DNA of 60,809 nucleotides from Bacillota bacterium (lineage in GTDB: Bacteria; Bacillota; Bacilli; Paenibacillales; Paenibacillaceae). The stretch spans positions 1 to 60,809 of the forward strand of contig JAEWPC010000012.1 in the NCBI GenBank assembly GCA_023460795.1, written 5' to 3'. A program made the translations under genes and the position numbers. Below are positions 14,049-22,832 of this stretch, piece after piece. The notes under the pieces are model-generated. The model searched no databases and was not told where the DNA came from. It saw only the letters and a list, made by a program, of their open reading frames with translations. Within the stretch, counting starts at the first letter, position 1; each line of letters starts with the position of its first letter.

Positions 14049-14726
14049 ATGAACCGGATATTAGGTGCGGCTATCACGGCCTATCCCGCTGCTCGATTCG
14101 ATTCATGCGACTGTCTAGAAGGAGCGTGTACCTACCAGATGGCAACCGGCCGGTTAGACCTCTATATCGCCAAAGTACCTGACAATACGATCGTCTTGAC
14201 GCTAGGCTGCGGCGATTCCTCGGAATTGCTTGCCATCCCGCGGAATACGCCGATCAACCTTAGCCGCGGCGCGATCAAGGCGAGCAACGTGAACGTACAG
14301 TTCCTCGAAGGACGCGAATGCTTCGCGGATTTCATCGAGATGAACTTCTCCCTCGCTCAGCGTCTCCAACTGCAAGCGCTCCGCCGATACGCGCTAACGT
14401 ATACGTCCGCGACCCGAACGCTAGCGATCCAGCCCTCGCCGATCAGCGAAGCGAAAGCCGTCATCCATGCACAGAACGTCAACAATCTCTCGATCGGATA
14501 CGAGCTCTTATCCAGACTGGGCATTCCCGATCGTCAGGGACTACCGATTCGCGTTCGCAACGGCAAATTTCTAGCGGGGATGCGCCTTCAGGTTCCCGCG
14601 AACCTATCGGACGATCGGCTCCGCTTGCCTTCCTATTGGATGAACAAATGGCGCTTGTCTCCGAATACGAGCTACAAGCTGCACTACGATCAACGCTACT
14701 CCATCCTGAGCATTTCGCCGCTCTAA
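14049..14726 (+). CDS. Protein of unknown function
   Basis: A 225-residue soluble protein, no signal peptide or membrane segment. The C-terminal 70 residues (LPIRVRNGKFLAGMRL..., LRLPSYWMNKWRLSPN, YKLHYDQRYSILSI) look like a small beta-barrel of the kind at the N-terminus of YheC/YheD spore-coat-associated proteins, and the N-terminal half has a similar pattern; this is an impression from residue pattern only. Four cysteines lie early (CDCLEGAC). The ATG at 14049 is chosen, with an alternative TTG four codons upstream; neither has a strong ribosome site. It stands alone between terminators. Possibly a Paenibacillaceae-specific sporulation-linked protein. Confidence 0.65.
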   Translation: MNRILGAAITAYPAARFDSCDCLEGACTYQMATGRLDLYIAKVPDNTIVLTLGCGDSSELLAIPRNTPINLSRGAIKASNVNVQFLEGRECFADFIEMNFSLAQRLQLQALRRYALTYTSATRTLAIQPSPISEAKAVIHAQNVNNLSIGYELLSRLGIPDRQGLPIRVRNGKFLAGMRLQVPANLSDDRLRLPSYWMNKWRLSPNTSYKLHYDQRYSILSISPL

Positions 14727-14765
14727 CCGTACGCCGATCCGAACGTTCCGAATCTCGCCTCATGA

Positions 14766-14800
14766 AGAGGGCCGCGCAACTCGAAGCTGCGCGGCCCTCT
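14766..14800. terminator. Strong bidirectional hairpin terminator
   Basis: AGAGGGCCGCGCA (14766-14778) pairs perfectly with TGCGCGGCCCTCT (14788-14800). It separates the convergent unknown gene and the ricA/miaB side. Confidence 0.75.
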
Positions 14801-14803
14801 TGG

Positions 14804-14899
14804 TCATTTGGATTTTTTCTTGGCGGCTGAGCGGCCTTGCTTCTTCGGATCATCGCTCTTCGGCGCTCGCGTCTGCGAGTTCGGGATGCCCTCGGTCAC
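14804..14899 (-). CDS. Tiny basic protein, 31 residues
   Basis: GTG at 14899 opens a 31-codon frame encoding a Lys/Ser/Pro-rich basic peptide ending KKQGRSAAKKKSK. It has a near-ideal ribosome site (AGGAAGGAGG) 8 bases before the GTG, and the stop sits just before the shared terminator, which together argue for a real gene. The sequence is disordered, with no hydrophobic segment, and looks like a nucleic-acid-binding tail or a small spore protein. A longer in-frame opening upstream to 14995 lacks a ribosome site. No family recognised. Confidence 0.6.
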   Translation of the reverse strand: MTEGIPNSQTRAPKSDDPKKQGRSAAKKKSK

Positions 14900-14985
14900 G
14901 TCAGGCAGCCTCCTTCCTATCGCGGGGATGTAATCCCCCCGGCGACAGTAGGTTGGCAGTCTAGCCGCCGTTTTATTCGCTTCGC

Positions 14986-15462
14986 TTAGTCGCACTGCTC
15001 CGGCGCTTCGGCCGGCTTAGCGGCTTCGATATCGAGCTTCTCCGCGACGGAGTCTCGAATGACCGACACGACGTTCTGCAAGAGATAGTTCACGTCGACC
15101 TGGCTTTGCTGGAATTGCCGCACGATCGGCATATTGTCGAGCTCGTCCTGGATTTCCGAAATTTCGGCTTCGATCTTCTCGACCATCTTCGGGTTGTTGA
15201 ACGTGTGCTGGAACGCGACGAGCTCCTTTTGTTTCTTCTTAATGAGCGCGATCAGTTCCTGCACGCGGGAATGGGATTGGATCACTTTCTCCGCTTTCTG
15301 GTACAGCTCGACCTCTTCGGCCGTTGCGATCAAATCCGCGAGCTCCTTCGCCCGTGCCAGAATGTCTTCGCGTACGACGAGCTCGATGCTGTCGAACGAA
15401 GGCACGCAGCTATGGTCGTGGTCGTGATGGTCGTGATCATGGTCATGCGCATGTGCTGTCAT
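14986..15462 (-). CDS. ricA: YlbF/YmcA-family protein RicA with His-rich N-terminus
   Basis: A 158-residue helical protein of the YlbF/YmcA family; the core (about 25-150) has long amphipathic helices with the conserved NNPKMVEKIEAEISEIQDEL region. In Bacillus subtilis RicA (YmcA) joins RicF and RicT in a complex that carries Fe-S clusters and directs mRNA processing by RNase Y, affecting sporulation, competence and biofilm. Position directly after miaB matches Bacillus. Odd here: residues 3-17 are almost only His and Asp, followed by Cys, a likely metal-binding tail absent from B. subtilis RicA. A Cys also lies next to the C-terminus. ATG 15462 follows an AGGAGAG purine run. Confidence 0.88.
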   Translation of the reverse strand: MTAHAHDHDHDHHDHDHSCVPSFDSIELVVREDILARAKELADLIATAEEVELYQKAEKVIQSHSRVQELIALIKKKQKELVAFQHTFNNPKMVEKIEAEISEIQDELDNMPIVRQFQQSQVDVNYLLQNVVSVIRDSVAEKLDIEAAKPAEAPEQCD

Positions 15463-15498
15463 CTATCTCTCTCCTAACTTGAGTTGAACGTCTCGTGT

Positions 15499-17061
15499 TT
15501 ACATAGCGGCCGCTTCCGGCTCGGTTACGACTTCTGCTTTAATATACCATGTCTGCGGCTCCGTGACCCGCACTTGCACGAATTGCCCGATCCATTCTTT
15601 CTTCCCCTGGAAATGAATGAGCTTGTTCGTACGCGTCCTGCCAGACAGAACATGGGAATTGTTCTTGCTCTCGCCCTCGACGAGCACCTCGACGATTTGA
15701 TCCTTGAGCTCGAGGTGGTTCGCCAGCGACAGCTCGCCGATCAGCTCGTTAAGCCGCTGAAGACGCTTCTGCTTCACTTCGTACGGCACGTCGTCCGCCA
15801 TTTCCGCGGCCGGCGTGCCCTCGCGCGGCGAGTAGATGAACGTGAACGCCGACGAGAAATTCGCCTCGCGCACGATCGACATCGTCTCCTCGAATTGCTC
15901 CTCCGTCTCGCCCGGGAAGCCGACGATAATGTCCGTCGTCAGCACGACGTTCGGGATCGCCTTCCGAATGCGGCGGACGAGATCGAGGAACCGCTCGCGC
16001 GTGTACTTGCGGCTCATCCGCTTCAGGATGTCCGTGCTGCCGGATTGCACCGGCAAGTGGATATGCTCGACGAGGTTGCCGCCCTTAGCGAGCACCTCGA
16101 TCAGATGGTCGTCGAAGTCGCGCGGGTGGCTCGTCGTGAATCTCACGCGCGGAATATCGATTTGGCGAATATCGTCCATCAGATCGCCGAACCGATAGTT
16201 CCGATCCTCGAAATCTTTGCCGTACGCGTTCACGTTCTGCCCGAGCAGCGTAATCTCCTTATACCCTTGGCGCGCCAAGTCGCGAACTTCCGCGATGACG
16301 TCCTCCGGCAGGCGGCTTCTTTCCTTGCCGCGCGTATAAGGCACGATGCAGTACGTGCAGAACTTATCGCAGCCATACATAATATTGACCCAAGCTCGCA
16401 GCCCTTCGGCCCGCTTCTTCGGCAAGTTCTCGATAATGTCGCCTTCCTTGGACCATACCTCGACGACCATCTCTTTACCGAAGTACGCATCCTGCAGCAG
16501 ATGCGGGAGACGGTGAATATTATGCGTTCCGAAAATCAAGTCCACGTGAGGATGCTTGTGCATAATCCGGTTCACGACCGACGCTTCCTGTGACATGCAG
16601 CCGCACACGCCGAGAATGAGCTCCGGACGTTGCTGCTTGAGCATCTTCAGATGGCCGAGCTCGCCGAACACTTTGTCCTCCGCGTTCTCGCGAACCGCGC
16701 ACGTATTGAGCAGAATGACGTCCGCATCCTTGCGCTCTTCCGTCGCTTCGTATCCCATCGCTTCGAACAGTCCGCGCATGATCTCCGTATCGTGCTCGTT
16801 CATCTGGCAGCCGTACGTGTAGATCAAGTACTTCTTGCCGCGCCCGAGCGTGCTCAGCTCCGCCGGAACGCCGTTCTCGTAATGGACTTTAATCTCTTCC
16901 TTGCCGCGCTTCTTCTCGTCGGAATAGCTCGGGGCGGAAAGCATCGTTATATCTCGGCCGTTGATCCGATAGGTCGTTTTCCCATCTTCTTGCTTCAAGA
17001 CTTTAGCCGAGGAGAAATCGAAATATTGAGCGTAATCCTTATTCCCCTTCTCGGACGCCAT
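15499..17061 (-). CDS. miaB: tRNA-2-methylthio-N6-dimethylallyladenosine synthase MiaB
   Basis: A 520-residue radical-SAM methylthiotransferase that adds the 2-methylthio group to i6A37 of tRNAs. Visible: an N-terminal extension typical of Firmicutes, the UPF0004 domain beginning YTYGCQMNEHD with its cluster cysteines (GCQMN, NTCAVR, GVCGCMSQ), the radical-SAM motif CDKFCTYC followed by IVPYTRGKERSR, and a C-terminal TRAM domain. Two Fe-S clusters expected. The ATG at 17061 is preferred over a TTG four codons upstream that lies too close to the GGGGGA ribosome site. ricA follows 36 bp downstream, so the two are probably one operon. Confidence 0.97.
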   Translation of the reverse strand: MASEKGNKDYAQYFDFSSAKVLKQEDGKTTYRINGRDITMLSAPSYSDEKKRGKEEIKVHYENGVPAELSTLGRGKKYLIYTYGCQMNEHDTEIMRGLFEAMGYEATEERKDADVILLNTCAVRENAEDKVFGELGHLKMLKQQRPELILGVCGCMSQEASVVNRIMHKHPHVDLIFGTHNIHRLPHLLQDAYFGKEMVVEVWSKEGDIIENLPKKRAEGLRAWVNIMYGCDKFCTYCIVPYTRGKERSRLPEDVIAEVRDLARQGYKEITLLGQNVNAYGKDFEDRNYRFGDLMDDIRQIDIPRVRFTTSHPRDFDDHLIEVLAKGGNLVEHIHLPVQSGSTDILKRMSRKYTRERFLDLVRRIRKAIPNVVLTTDIIVGFPGETEEQFEETMSIVREANFSSAFTFIYSPREGTPAAEMADDVPYEVKQKRLQRLNELIGELSLANHLELKDQIVEVLVEGESKNNSHVLSGRTRTNKLIHFQGKKEWIGQFVQVRVTEPQTWYIKAEVVTEPEAAAM

Positions 17062-17146
17062 ATCAGGATTCAATCCCCCTCTTCTACGCCTGATTACATC
17101 CTAAAATTATATCATTCCGACTCGTAGATATCCAACGTTAACCGCA

Positions 17147-18217
17147 TTAATAGCCTAGCTTCGCTTCGATGATCGCGATTCCGTTCGAATAGCTGTAGGA
17201 GATGGACATCGACTTGACGTCCGCATGCTCCTTCAGCATCGTATCGATATCGCCGGATAGCTTTCTTCTACCGTACAAGTACGTAAACTTCACCGACGGC
17301 TTACGGCTCTCGATCGCATAATTAATGACGTTAATCGCTTCATCGACCGATGCGACTTGCTCGCCGATGTCCTTCATAATCGCTTGATAAGCAATCGCGT
17401 ATTTGTCGCCGCCCTTGATCTTCGCCTTCAGCATCTCGCGGTAATCCGTGTTCGCCGCGGGCAAGCTGCCTTGTTTCCAGGAATGATCCCGCTTCAGCGC
17501 CGCGTCCGTGACGTTGAAGTAGCTGTACGCGACCTGCTTCTGCGAATCCCAGGTCGTATCGACGTTGTACCACTTGCCGTCCAGCTTTACCTTGTTCCAG
17601 GCGTGCAAGCCGGTGCTGACCGTTCCGGATACGATATGTACGGGGATGCCCGCTTCCTGCATCAGCCGATACGTGAGCAGCGCATAGCCTTGACACACCG
17701 CTTCTCCTGTCGTCAGCGCTTCGTAGGCCGTATATTTGCGCAGCGATTTGTCGTAGGTCACGCGAGAGGCGATATAGTCGTGAAGGAGCTTCTCCTTCTG
17801 AATGTCGCTCATCTTGTCCGTGGTCAGCTTGGCGACGATCCTCTTCGCTTCCGCTTTGACGTAGTCCGTCTGCTTCTTCGTCTCCAGATAGTCGACCTTA
17901 TAGACTGCCGTTCCCTTGGACTTGCCCGGCGCGCTCGTCGTTCGAATCGAATAGCTTTTGATGAGCATGCCGATATACTCGTCTTCTAGCATCGCTTCCT
18001 TGATGATCGCTTCGGCTTTCTTCACGTCGGGCACCGATAGAGTGAAAGAAGAGCTCTGAGCGGCCAGCTGCTTGGCGACTTGCTGTATGACCGTGGACGC
18101 GCTTGTTGCCGCCGCGTTGGCCGTACCGATATCCGTTACCGGGGTACTGCTCGACAGCAGCAAACCGAACGCTAAGGTGAAGCTTACGATTACCCGTCTT
18201 GCCGGCACCTGCACCAT
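17147..18217 (-). CDS. Secreted transglutaminase-like protein
   Basis: A 356-residue protein with an N-terminal signal sequence (MVQVPARRVIVSFTLAFGLL). The transglutaminase-core triad is visible: Cys in GEAVCQGYA, His in GLHAWNKV and Asp in NVDTTWDS (about residues 190-240). Such extracytoplasmic proteins act as cysteine proteases or cross-linkers at the cell surface; the precise role is unknown. ATG at 18217 follows GGAGGTG at 8 bases, favoured over an ATG nine codons upstream. It lies between miaB and pduL without obvious functional link, 33 bp beyond pduL's far end. Confidence 0.88.
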   Translation of the reverse strand: MVQVPARRVIVSFTLAFGLLLSSSTPVTDIGTANAAATSASTVIQQVAKQLAAQSSSFTLSVPDVKKAEAIIKEAMLEDEYIGMLIKSYSIRTTSAPGKSKGTAVYKVDYLETKKQTDYVKAEAKRIVAKLTTDKMSDIQKEKLLHDYIASRVTYDKSLRKYTAYEALTTGEAVCQGYALLTYRLMQEAGIPVHIVSGTVSTGLHAWNKVKLDGKWYNVDTTWDSQKQVAYSYFNVTDAALKRDHSWKQGSLPAANTDYREMLKAKIKGGDKYAIAYQAIMKDIGEQVASVDEAINVINYAIESRKPSVKFTYLYGRRKLSGDIDTMLKEHADVKSMSISYSYSNGIAIIEAKLGY

Positions 18218-18265
18218 GAATGCAACACCTCCAAGATCGTACATCCTATGCCGCGCTAGCGTACG

Positions 18266-18850
18266 CTAGTCTATAATCTCGCCCATATCTCCCGTCGAGA
18301 GGCCTGCCGCGTTGCCCTCGTCCGTGTCGATGTGCATATCGAGCGCGAATTGATCGGACACGCGCGCCAGCACCTGCTCGAACACGACGCCGCGCTCTCC
18401 GCCTACGCGGACGCGAAGCATTTGCTTATCCTTGATCCCCCACCGCTCGGCGTCCGACGTGTGCATATGGATATGGCGAGCCGCCACGATCACGCCTTTG
18501 TCTACCGTCACTTCTCCCGCAGGTCCGACGATACGCATGCCCGGCGTGCCCTCGATCTTGCCCGACTCGCGCACGGGCGGATTAAGGCCGAGCGCGAACG
18601 CGTCCGTACGCGACACTTCAAGCTGCGTCGCCGGGCGAACCGGGCCGAGGATGCGGACTTTCGGGAACGAGCCTTTCGGACCGTAGACGGCTACCGTCTC
18701 GTTCGCCGCGTACTGCCCCGGCTGGGACAACGGCTTGAATTCCGTCAGCTCGGCGCCTTCTCCGAACAAGATAGATACATGCTCGCTTGATAGATGAATA
18801 TGACGCGCCGAAATTCCGATCGGCACTCGTTTAGCTTCTGTCATGCGCAA
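18266..18850 (-). CDS. pduL: Phosphate propanoyl/acetyltransferase, PduL type
   Basis: A 194-residue PduL-family phosphotransacylase, converting acyl-CoA and phosphate to acyl phosphate. Both family zinc-site motifs are present: ARHIHLS (near 15) and ARHIHMH (near 125), plus DMHIDTDEGNA near the C-terminus. The start is either TTG at 18850, six bases after GAGGAG, or the ATG two codons later. With no microcompartment genes nearby it probably acts as a housekeeping phosphotransacetylase. Downstream of the 2-oxoacid:ferredoxin oxidoreductase genes, it could use acyl-CoA made by that enzyme. Confidence 0.93.
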   Translation of the reverse strand: MRMTEAKRVPIGISARHIHLSSEHVSILFGEGAELTEFKPLSQPGQYAANETVAVYGPKGSFPKVRILGPVRPATQLEVSRTDAFALGLNPPVRESGKIEGTPGMRIVGPAGEVTVDKGVIVAARHIHMHTSDAERWGIKDKQMLRVRVGGERGVVFEQVLARVSDQFALDMHIDTDEGNAAGLSTGDMGEIID

Positions 18851-18905
18851 TCACGACTCCTCGATGTTGAAAGGTAGGATGATCCTATATGCCCTCAGTA
18901 TAGCG

Positions 18906-18942
18906 CAATAGGCGTGCGGGACAAAACCCCGCACGCCTATTG
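18906..18942 (-). terminator. Hairpin after korB
   Basis: CAATAGGCGTGCGGG pairs perfectly with CCCGCACGCCTATTG across a short loop, 12 bp after the korB stop codon. No long T tract follows on the minus strand, so termination may be partial. Confidence 0.6.
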
Positions 18943-18953
18943 AAACATGAATC

Positions 18954-19820
18954 TTATTTGAATTCTGTGAGCAACTTCTCAAATTCGTCGCGAGTAAGCT
19001 TAATATCTTGCTTCGCGATCCCTTCCGGCTTGAAGCCGACCGCGAGATCCTCGTACGATTTGCGTTCCTTGTTCTGATAGATCAGACCGGTAAGCATGCC
19101 GCCCGTCTCCATGATCTTGTTCATGGCCGCGACGCGGTTCGACGGATCGTAGTCCGGGAATTGATCGAGGTTCACGATGTGCTCCTTGAACCAATCGTAC
19201 GTGTTGATCTTGTTGAACGTAACGCACGGGCTGAATACGTTGATCAAGGAGAAGCCTTTGTGCTGCAGCCCTTGTTCGATCAACGACGTCAGTTGCTTCA
19301 GGTCGCTCGAGAACGACTGGGCGACGAACGTAGCGCCGGCGGACAGCGCGATCTCCAGCGGAGACAGCGTCGACTCGATCGAGCCTTCCGGCGTCGACTT
19401 CGTCTTGAAGCCTTCGGCGGAACGCGGCGACGTCTGGCCTTTCGTCAGGCCGTAAATCTGGTTGTCCATGACGATGTACGTCACGTCCAGGTTCCGACGA
19501 ATCGCGTGAACCGTGTGGCCCATCCCGATCGCGAAGCCGTCTCCGTCGCCGCCGGAAGCGATGACGGTCAGCTCGCGGTTAGCCAGCTTGACGCCTTGGG
19601 CGATCGGCAGCGCGCGTCCATGAATCCCGTGCAAGCCGTATGCGTTAATGTAACCGGAAATCCGACCGGAACAGCCGATACCGGAGATCACCGCGAGCTG
19701 TTCGGGCTCGAGCCCTACGTTAGCCGCCGCGCGTTGGATCGCCGCTTGCACGGAGAAGTCGCCGCAGCCCGGGCACCAGTTCGGCTTCACATTGTTGCGA
19801 AACTCTTTGAATGTAGCCAT
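18954..19820 (-). CDS. korB: 2-oxoacid:ferredoxin oxidoreductase, beta subunit
   Basis: A 288-residue thiamine-diphosphate subunit. It starts with the CPGCGDF box, then GIGCSGRISGY and the GGDGDGFAIGMGH motif that binds TPP and magnesium. With the alpha subunit encoded directly upstream (1 bp gap) it forms a two-subunit enzyme oxidising 2-oxoglutarate (or another 2-oxoacid) to acyl-CoA with reduction of ferredoxin, acting in the TCA cycle. No 4Fe-4S ferredoxin-type cysteine cluster is seen beyond the CxxC near the N-terminus, as usual for the two-subunit class. ATG start 19820. Confidence 0.95.
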   Translation of the reverse strand: MATFKEFRNNVKPNWCPGCGDFSVQAAIQRAAANVGLEPEQLAVISGIGCSGRISGYINAYGLHGIHGRALPIAQGVKLANRELTVIASGGDGDGFAIGMGHTVHAIRRNLDVTYIVMDNQIYGLTKGQTSPRSAEGFKTKSTPEGSIESTLSPLEIALSAGATFVAQSFSSDLKQLTSLIEQGLQHKGFSLINVFSPCVTFNKINTYDWFKEHIVNLDQFPDYDPSNRVAAMNKIMETGGMLTGLIYQNKERKSYEDLAVGFKPEGIAKQDIKLTRDEFEKLLTEFK

Positions 19821-19821
19821 C

Positions 19822-21558
19822 TTAGTTCAGCTCCTTGCACGCTTTGTGAATTTCCGAAGGCAGGAACGGCGTTCCGTCGTATTTTAGCAGGTTGCGGATT
19901 TTATCGTGATAGCCGGCGTTCAGCTTGATCAGGTTCGCCAATTGACCGGTCGCGTTGTTCTCGAGCACGACGACTTTCTTCGCGGCGTCGAGATGCGGCT
20001 TCAGCAGTTCGCTCGGGAATGGGTGCATCTGGCGAACCATGATGTGGTTCGTCGCGATGCCTTCCGCCGTGAGGCGCTGACGCGCTTCCTCGATCGTGCC
20101 GCCGGTCGAACCCATCGCGACGATGAGTAGATCCGGATTCGCGTGCGGAGCGTCGACCTTAACCGCGTCGGTAATGCGCAGATCGTTCAGCTTGTTCAAG
20201 CGTTTGTCCATCATTTTCTTCCGGTTAACCGCGCTCTCCGATGGACGTCCTTCTTGATCGTGCTCTACGCCGGTGACGTGGTGAATGCCGTGCTTCACGC
20301 CCGGGATGACGCGAGGCGAGATGCCGTCCGCCGTGAATTCGTAACGCTTGAACAGCTTATTCTCTTCCGCCTCTGGCAGATCGCCCGTTACGAGCTTGCC
20401 GCGATCGATCACGATCTTATCGTAGTCGAGCGCCTCGCAGGTCTGCTTGCCGAGCGACAGCTGAAGGTCGGTCGCGATAATGACCGGCACTTGATATTGC
20501 TCGGAAATGTTAAAGCCTTCGATCATATCGTAGAAGCATTCCTCGATCGTGCTCGGAGCGATGACGACTTTCGGAATTTCGCCGTGCGTGCCGTTGATAA
20601 GCGCGTTAATATCGGATTGCTCTTGCTTCGTCGGCAAGCCCGTGGAAGGACCGCCGCGCTGCGTGTCGACGATGACGAGCGGCGTCTCGGTCATACCGGA
20701 CAGGCCGATCGCTTCCATCATGAGCGATAGGCCTGGACCGGCGGAAGCCGTCATCGTACGGACGCCGGCATAGTTCGCGCCGATCGCCATCGTAACGGCC
20801 GCAATCTCGTCTTCCGTCTGTACGACGGTACCGCCGAATTTAGGCAGCTTCTTGATCAGCCATTCCATAATCTCGGAAGCAGGCGTGATCGGATAAGCAG
20901 ACATCAATCGACAGCCTGCAGCGAGCGTGCCGAGGGCCATTGCTTCGTTGCCGATCATGAACAGCTTCTGCTTGCCGTCCGCTTCCGCGAGCCTGAATTC
21001 TTCGAGCGGGCCGCCGGCTTGTTCAAGCACGAACTCCGCGCCGCGGCGCACCGCTTCGATGTTCTTCTCGACGATCGCCGGACCTTTGCGTCCGAACTCT
21101 TCTTCTACCGCTTTGTTGAACACGTCCATCGACAGCCCGAGCAAAGCCCAGGATGCGCCGGACGCCACCATATTTTTCATCAGGGATGTACCTAGTTCTT
21201 CGGCGATCGAGGTGATCGGCACCGCGAACAGTCGCGCTTGCACGCCTTCCGGGATCGTTGGAGAGAACTTGGCGTCCGCGACGATGACTCCGCCCGGGCG
21301 AAGCTCGTGCGCGTTCAAATCGATGCTCTCTTGGTCGAACGCAACTAGGATGTCTAGGTCGTCGGAAATCGCTCGAATCGGCTTCGTGCTAATGCGGATT
21401 TTGTTGTTCGTGTGTCCGCCCTTGATCCGTGAGGAAAAATGACGGTACCCGTACAGGTAGTAACCCAAACGGTTAAGCGCTGTCGAGAAAATACGGTCCG
21501 TACTTTCCACGCCTTCGCCTTGTTGACCGCCGATTTTCCATGACAGTTGACTGATCAC
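19822..21558 (-). CDS. korA: 2-oxoacid:ferredoxin oxidoreductase, fused gamma-alpha subunit
   Basis: A 578-residue protein: residues 1-190 are the gamma (CoA-binding) domain with GQGVESTDRIF and FSSRIKGGHT; the remainder is the alpha (pyrimidine-binding) domain with YPITPASEIMEWL and TASAGPGLSLM. The fusion is normal for the KorAB class. GTG at 21558 is chosen because AGAGGAG lies nine bases upstream; an in-frame ATG three codons earlier sits on the ribosome site. Partner korB starts 1 bp downstream. A sigma-A-like promoter is at 21637-21665. Confidence 0.95.
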   Translation of the reverse strand: MISQLSWKIGGQQGEGVESTDRIFSTALNRLGYYLYGYRHFSSRIKGGHTNNKIRISTKPIRAISDDLDILVAFDQESIDLNAHELRPGGVIVADAKFSPTIPEGVQARLFAVPITSIAEELGTSLMKNMVASGASWALLGLSMDVFNKAVEEEFGRKGPAIVEKNIEAVRRGAEFVLEQAGGPLEEFRLAEADGKQKLFMIGNEAMALGTLAAGCRLMSAYPITPASEIMEWLIKKLPKFGGTVVQTEDEIAAVTMAIGANYAGVRTMTASAGPGLSLMMEAIGLSGMTETPLVIVDTQRGGPSTGLPTKQEQSDINALINGTHGEIPKVVIAPSTIEECFYDMIEGFNISEQYQVPVIIATDLQLSLGKQTCEALDYDKIVIDRGKLVTGDLPEAEENKLFKRYEFTADGISPRVIPGVKHGIHHVTGVEHDQEGRPSESAVNRKKMMDKRLNKLNDLRITDAVKVDAPHANPDLLIVAMGSTGGTIEEARQRLTAEGIATNHIMVRQMHPFPSELLKPHLDAAKKVVVLENNATGQLANLIKLNAGYHDKIRNLLKYDGTPFLPSEIHKACKELN

Positions 21559-21636
21559 AGTGCCCATCTCCTCTAAGCTTCGGTTCGTCGAATTTCGACA
21601 CTATCCCCAATATAATTCAAATCATCAAACATTTAA

Positions 21637-21665
21637 ATCTTATGTGTAGCGTGTATAAAATGCAA
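21637..21665 (-). promoter_or_regulatory. Probable promoter of korAB
   Basis: -35 TTGCAT (21665-21660), 17 bp spacer, -10 TAAGAT (21642-21637), about 80 bp before the korA start. Confidence 0.5.
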
Positions 21666-21748
21666 GACATATTCGCGTAAACGAATGATAGCTGTTTTCG
21701 ATGGAATACATATCCATATTAGATTGATGTAAGCTCTACGATTCGGTT

Positions 21749-22684
21749 TCAGAGATTTTTCGTAAAATACCGCTCGGCGTTCTCCGAAGCGAATCCGCGT
21801 ACGAGCGATTCCGGGTACCGCTTCAGCATGGCTTCGATTAGATTAGGGTATTGACCCGGGTGCCGCAGACCGACCGGATGCCGCTCGATGCCGTCGAAGT
21901 CGGATCCGAACGCCACGTTGGCTTCCCCGCCTAGAGCGCATATGTACTCGACGTGGCGCAGGACGTCGTCGATGGAGGCAGGCTCTCTCCGAGTCAAGAA
22001 CCACGGCACGAACGTAACGCCGACGATACCGTCTTGGCGGATGACTTCCTTGAGCTGGTCGTCGCGCAAATTCCTCGGATGATCTATATACGCATGAACG
22101 TTCGAATGGGATGCAAAAATCGGTTTGGACGAAAGCCCGGCGACATCCCAGAACCCCCGTTCGGACAGATGCGATACGTCGAGCAGAATGCCCAGCTTGC
22201 CGCATTCGATCGCGAGCTGCTTCCCTTCGCGGGTTAATCCGCCCCCTCTTGGCTCCATCGCGCCGTCGCACGCCCAGTTGGCATGATTCCACGTCGGTCC
22301 GAGCAGCCGAAGACCCAGCAGGTGCATAAGACGAAGCGCCCACAGGTTGCCTTGTAATGCGTCTGCGCCTTCAAGAGACAAGATCGCCCCGATCTTCCCT
22401 TCTCTTTGCGCTTCGGCGATGTCTCCCGCTTTGCGAATCAGCTTCATGCGCGGAGCCGTCAGCACCTCGCTCCAGAACGATTCCGCGGCGCGGAATAGCG
22501 TCTCGGGGTCGCGGGAGACCTGACTGGGCAGGAATAGCGCGAACACCTGCAACCCGATCCCGCCCTCTTCCAGCCGCTTCGGCGTCGCATCGAACACGTC
22601 CCCCGGGACATTATCCCCCCACTGGGTGCCGGGATGCTCGAGCAGCTTGCTAATGACGTCGACGTGCAAATCCGTTACCTTCAC
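21749..22684 (-). CDS. Membrane-type dipeptidase (peptidase M19 family)
   Basis: A 311-residue M19 dipeptidase. Metal ligands typical of the family are visible: HVDV at the N-terminus (DLHVDVISKLLEH), the bridging Glu region (LSLEGADAL), His in LDVSHLSERGFWDV and FASHSNVHAY, and the GSDFDGIE stretch. It hydrolyses dipeptides, often with relaxed chirality, in the cytoplasm. GTG at 22684 follows GGGAGGG; a longer in-frame opening upstream lacks a ribosome site and crosses a terminator. Lies downstream of spoVS, from which a terminator separates it. Confidence 0.93.
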   Translation of the reverse strand: MKVTDLHVDVISKLLEHPGTQWGDNVPGDVFDATPKRLEEGGIGLQVFALFLPSQVSRDPETLFRAAESFWSEVLTAPRMKLIRKAGDIAEAQREGKIGAILSLEGADALQGNLWALRLMHLLGLRLLGPTWNHANWACDGAMEPRGGGLTREGKQLAIECGKLGILLDVSHLSERGFWDVAGLSSKPIFASHSNVHAYIDHPRNLRDDQLKEVIRQDGIVGVTFVPWFLTRREPASIDDVLRHVEYICALGGEANVAFGSDFDGIERHPVGLRHPGQYPNLIEAMLKRYPESLVRGFASENAERYFTKNL

Positions 22685-22727
22685 AGTTATTCCCTCCCGG
22701 AATGGAATAAACCCGCTCCACGCATAC

Positions 22728-22806
22728 AAAAAAACCTGCCGCAAAGATGCCATCGCATCGGTCGCGCACGCGCGCCGCTTCGGGAATAGCATCCGCGTAA
22801 CAGGTT
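22728..22806 (-). terminator. Long-stem terminator after spoVS
   Basis: On the minus strand AACCTGTTACGCGGATGC pairs imperfectly with GCATCTTTGCGGCAGGTT, followed by TTTTTT. Confidence 0.75.
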
Positions 22807-22832
22807 AGCTGGGTTAACGCTATGTCTAGTGG

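Noticed and set aside
15484..16593. 369-codon plus-strand frame opposite miaB
   Set aside because: Antisense shadow; miaB is a certain gene in this interval.
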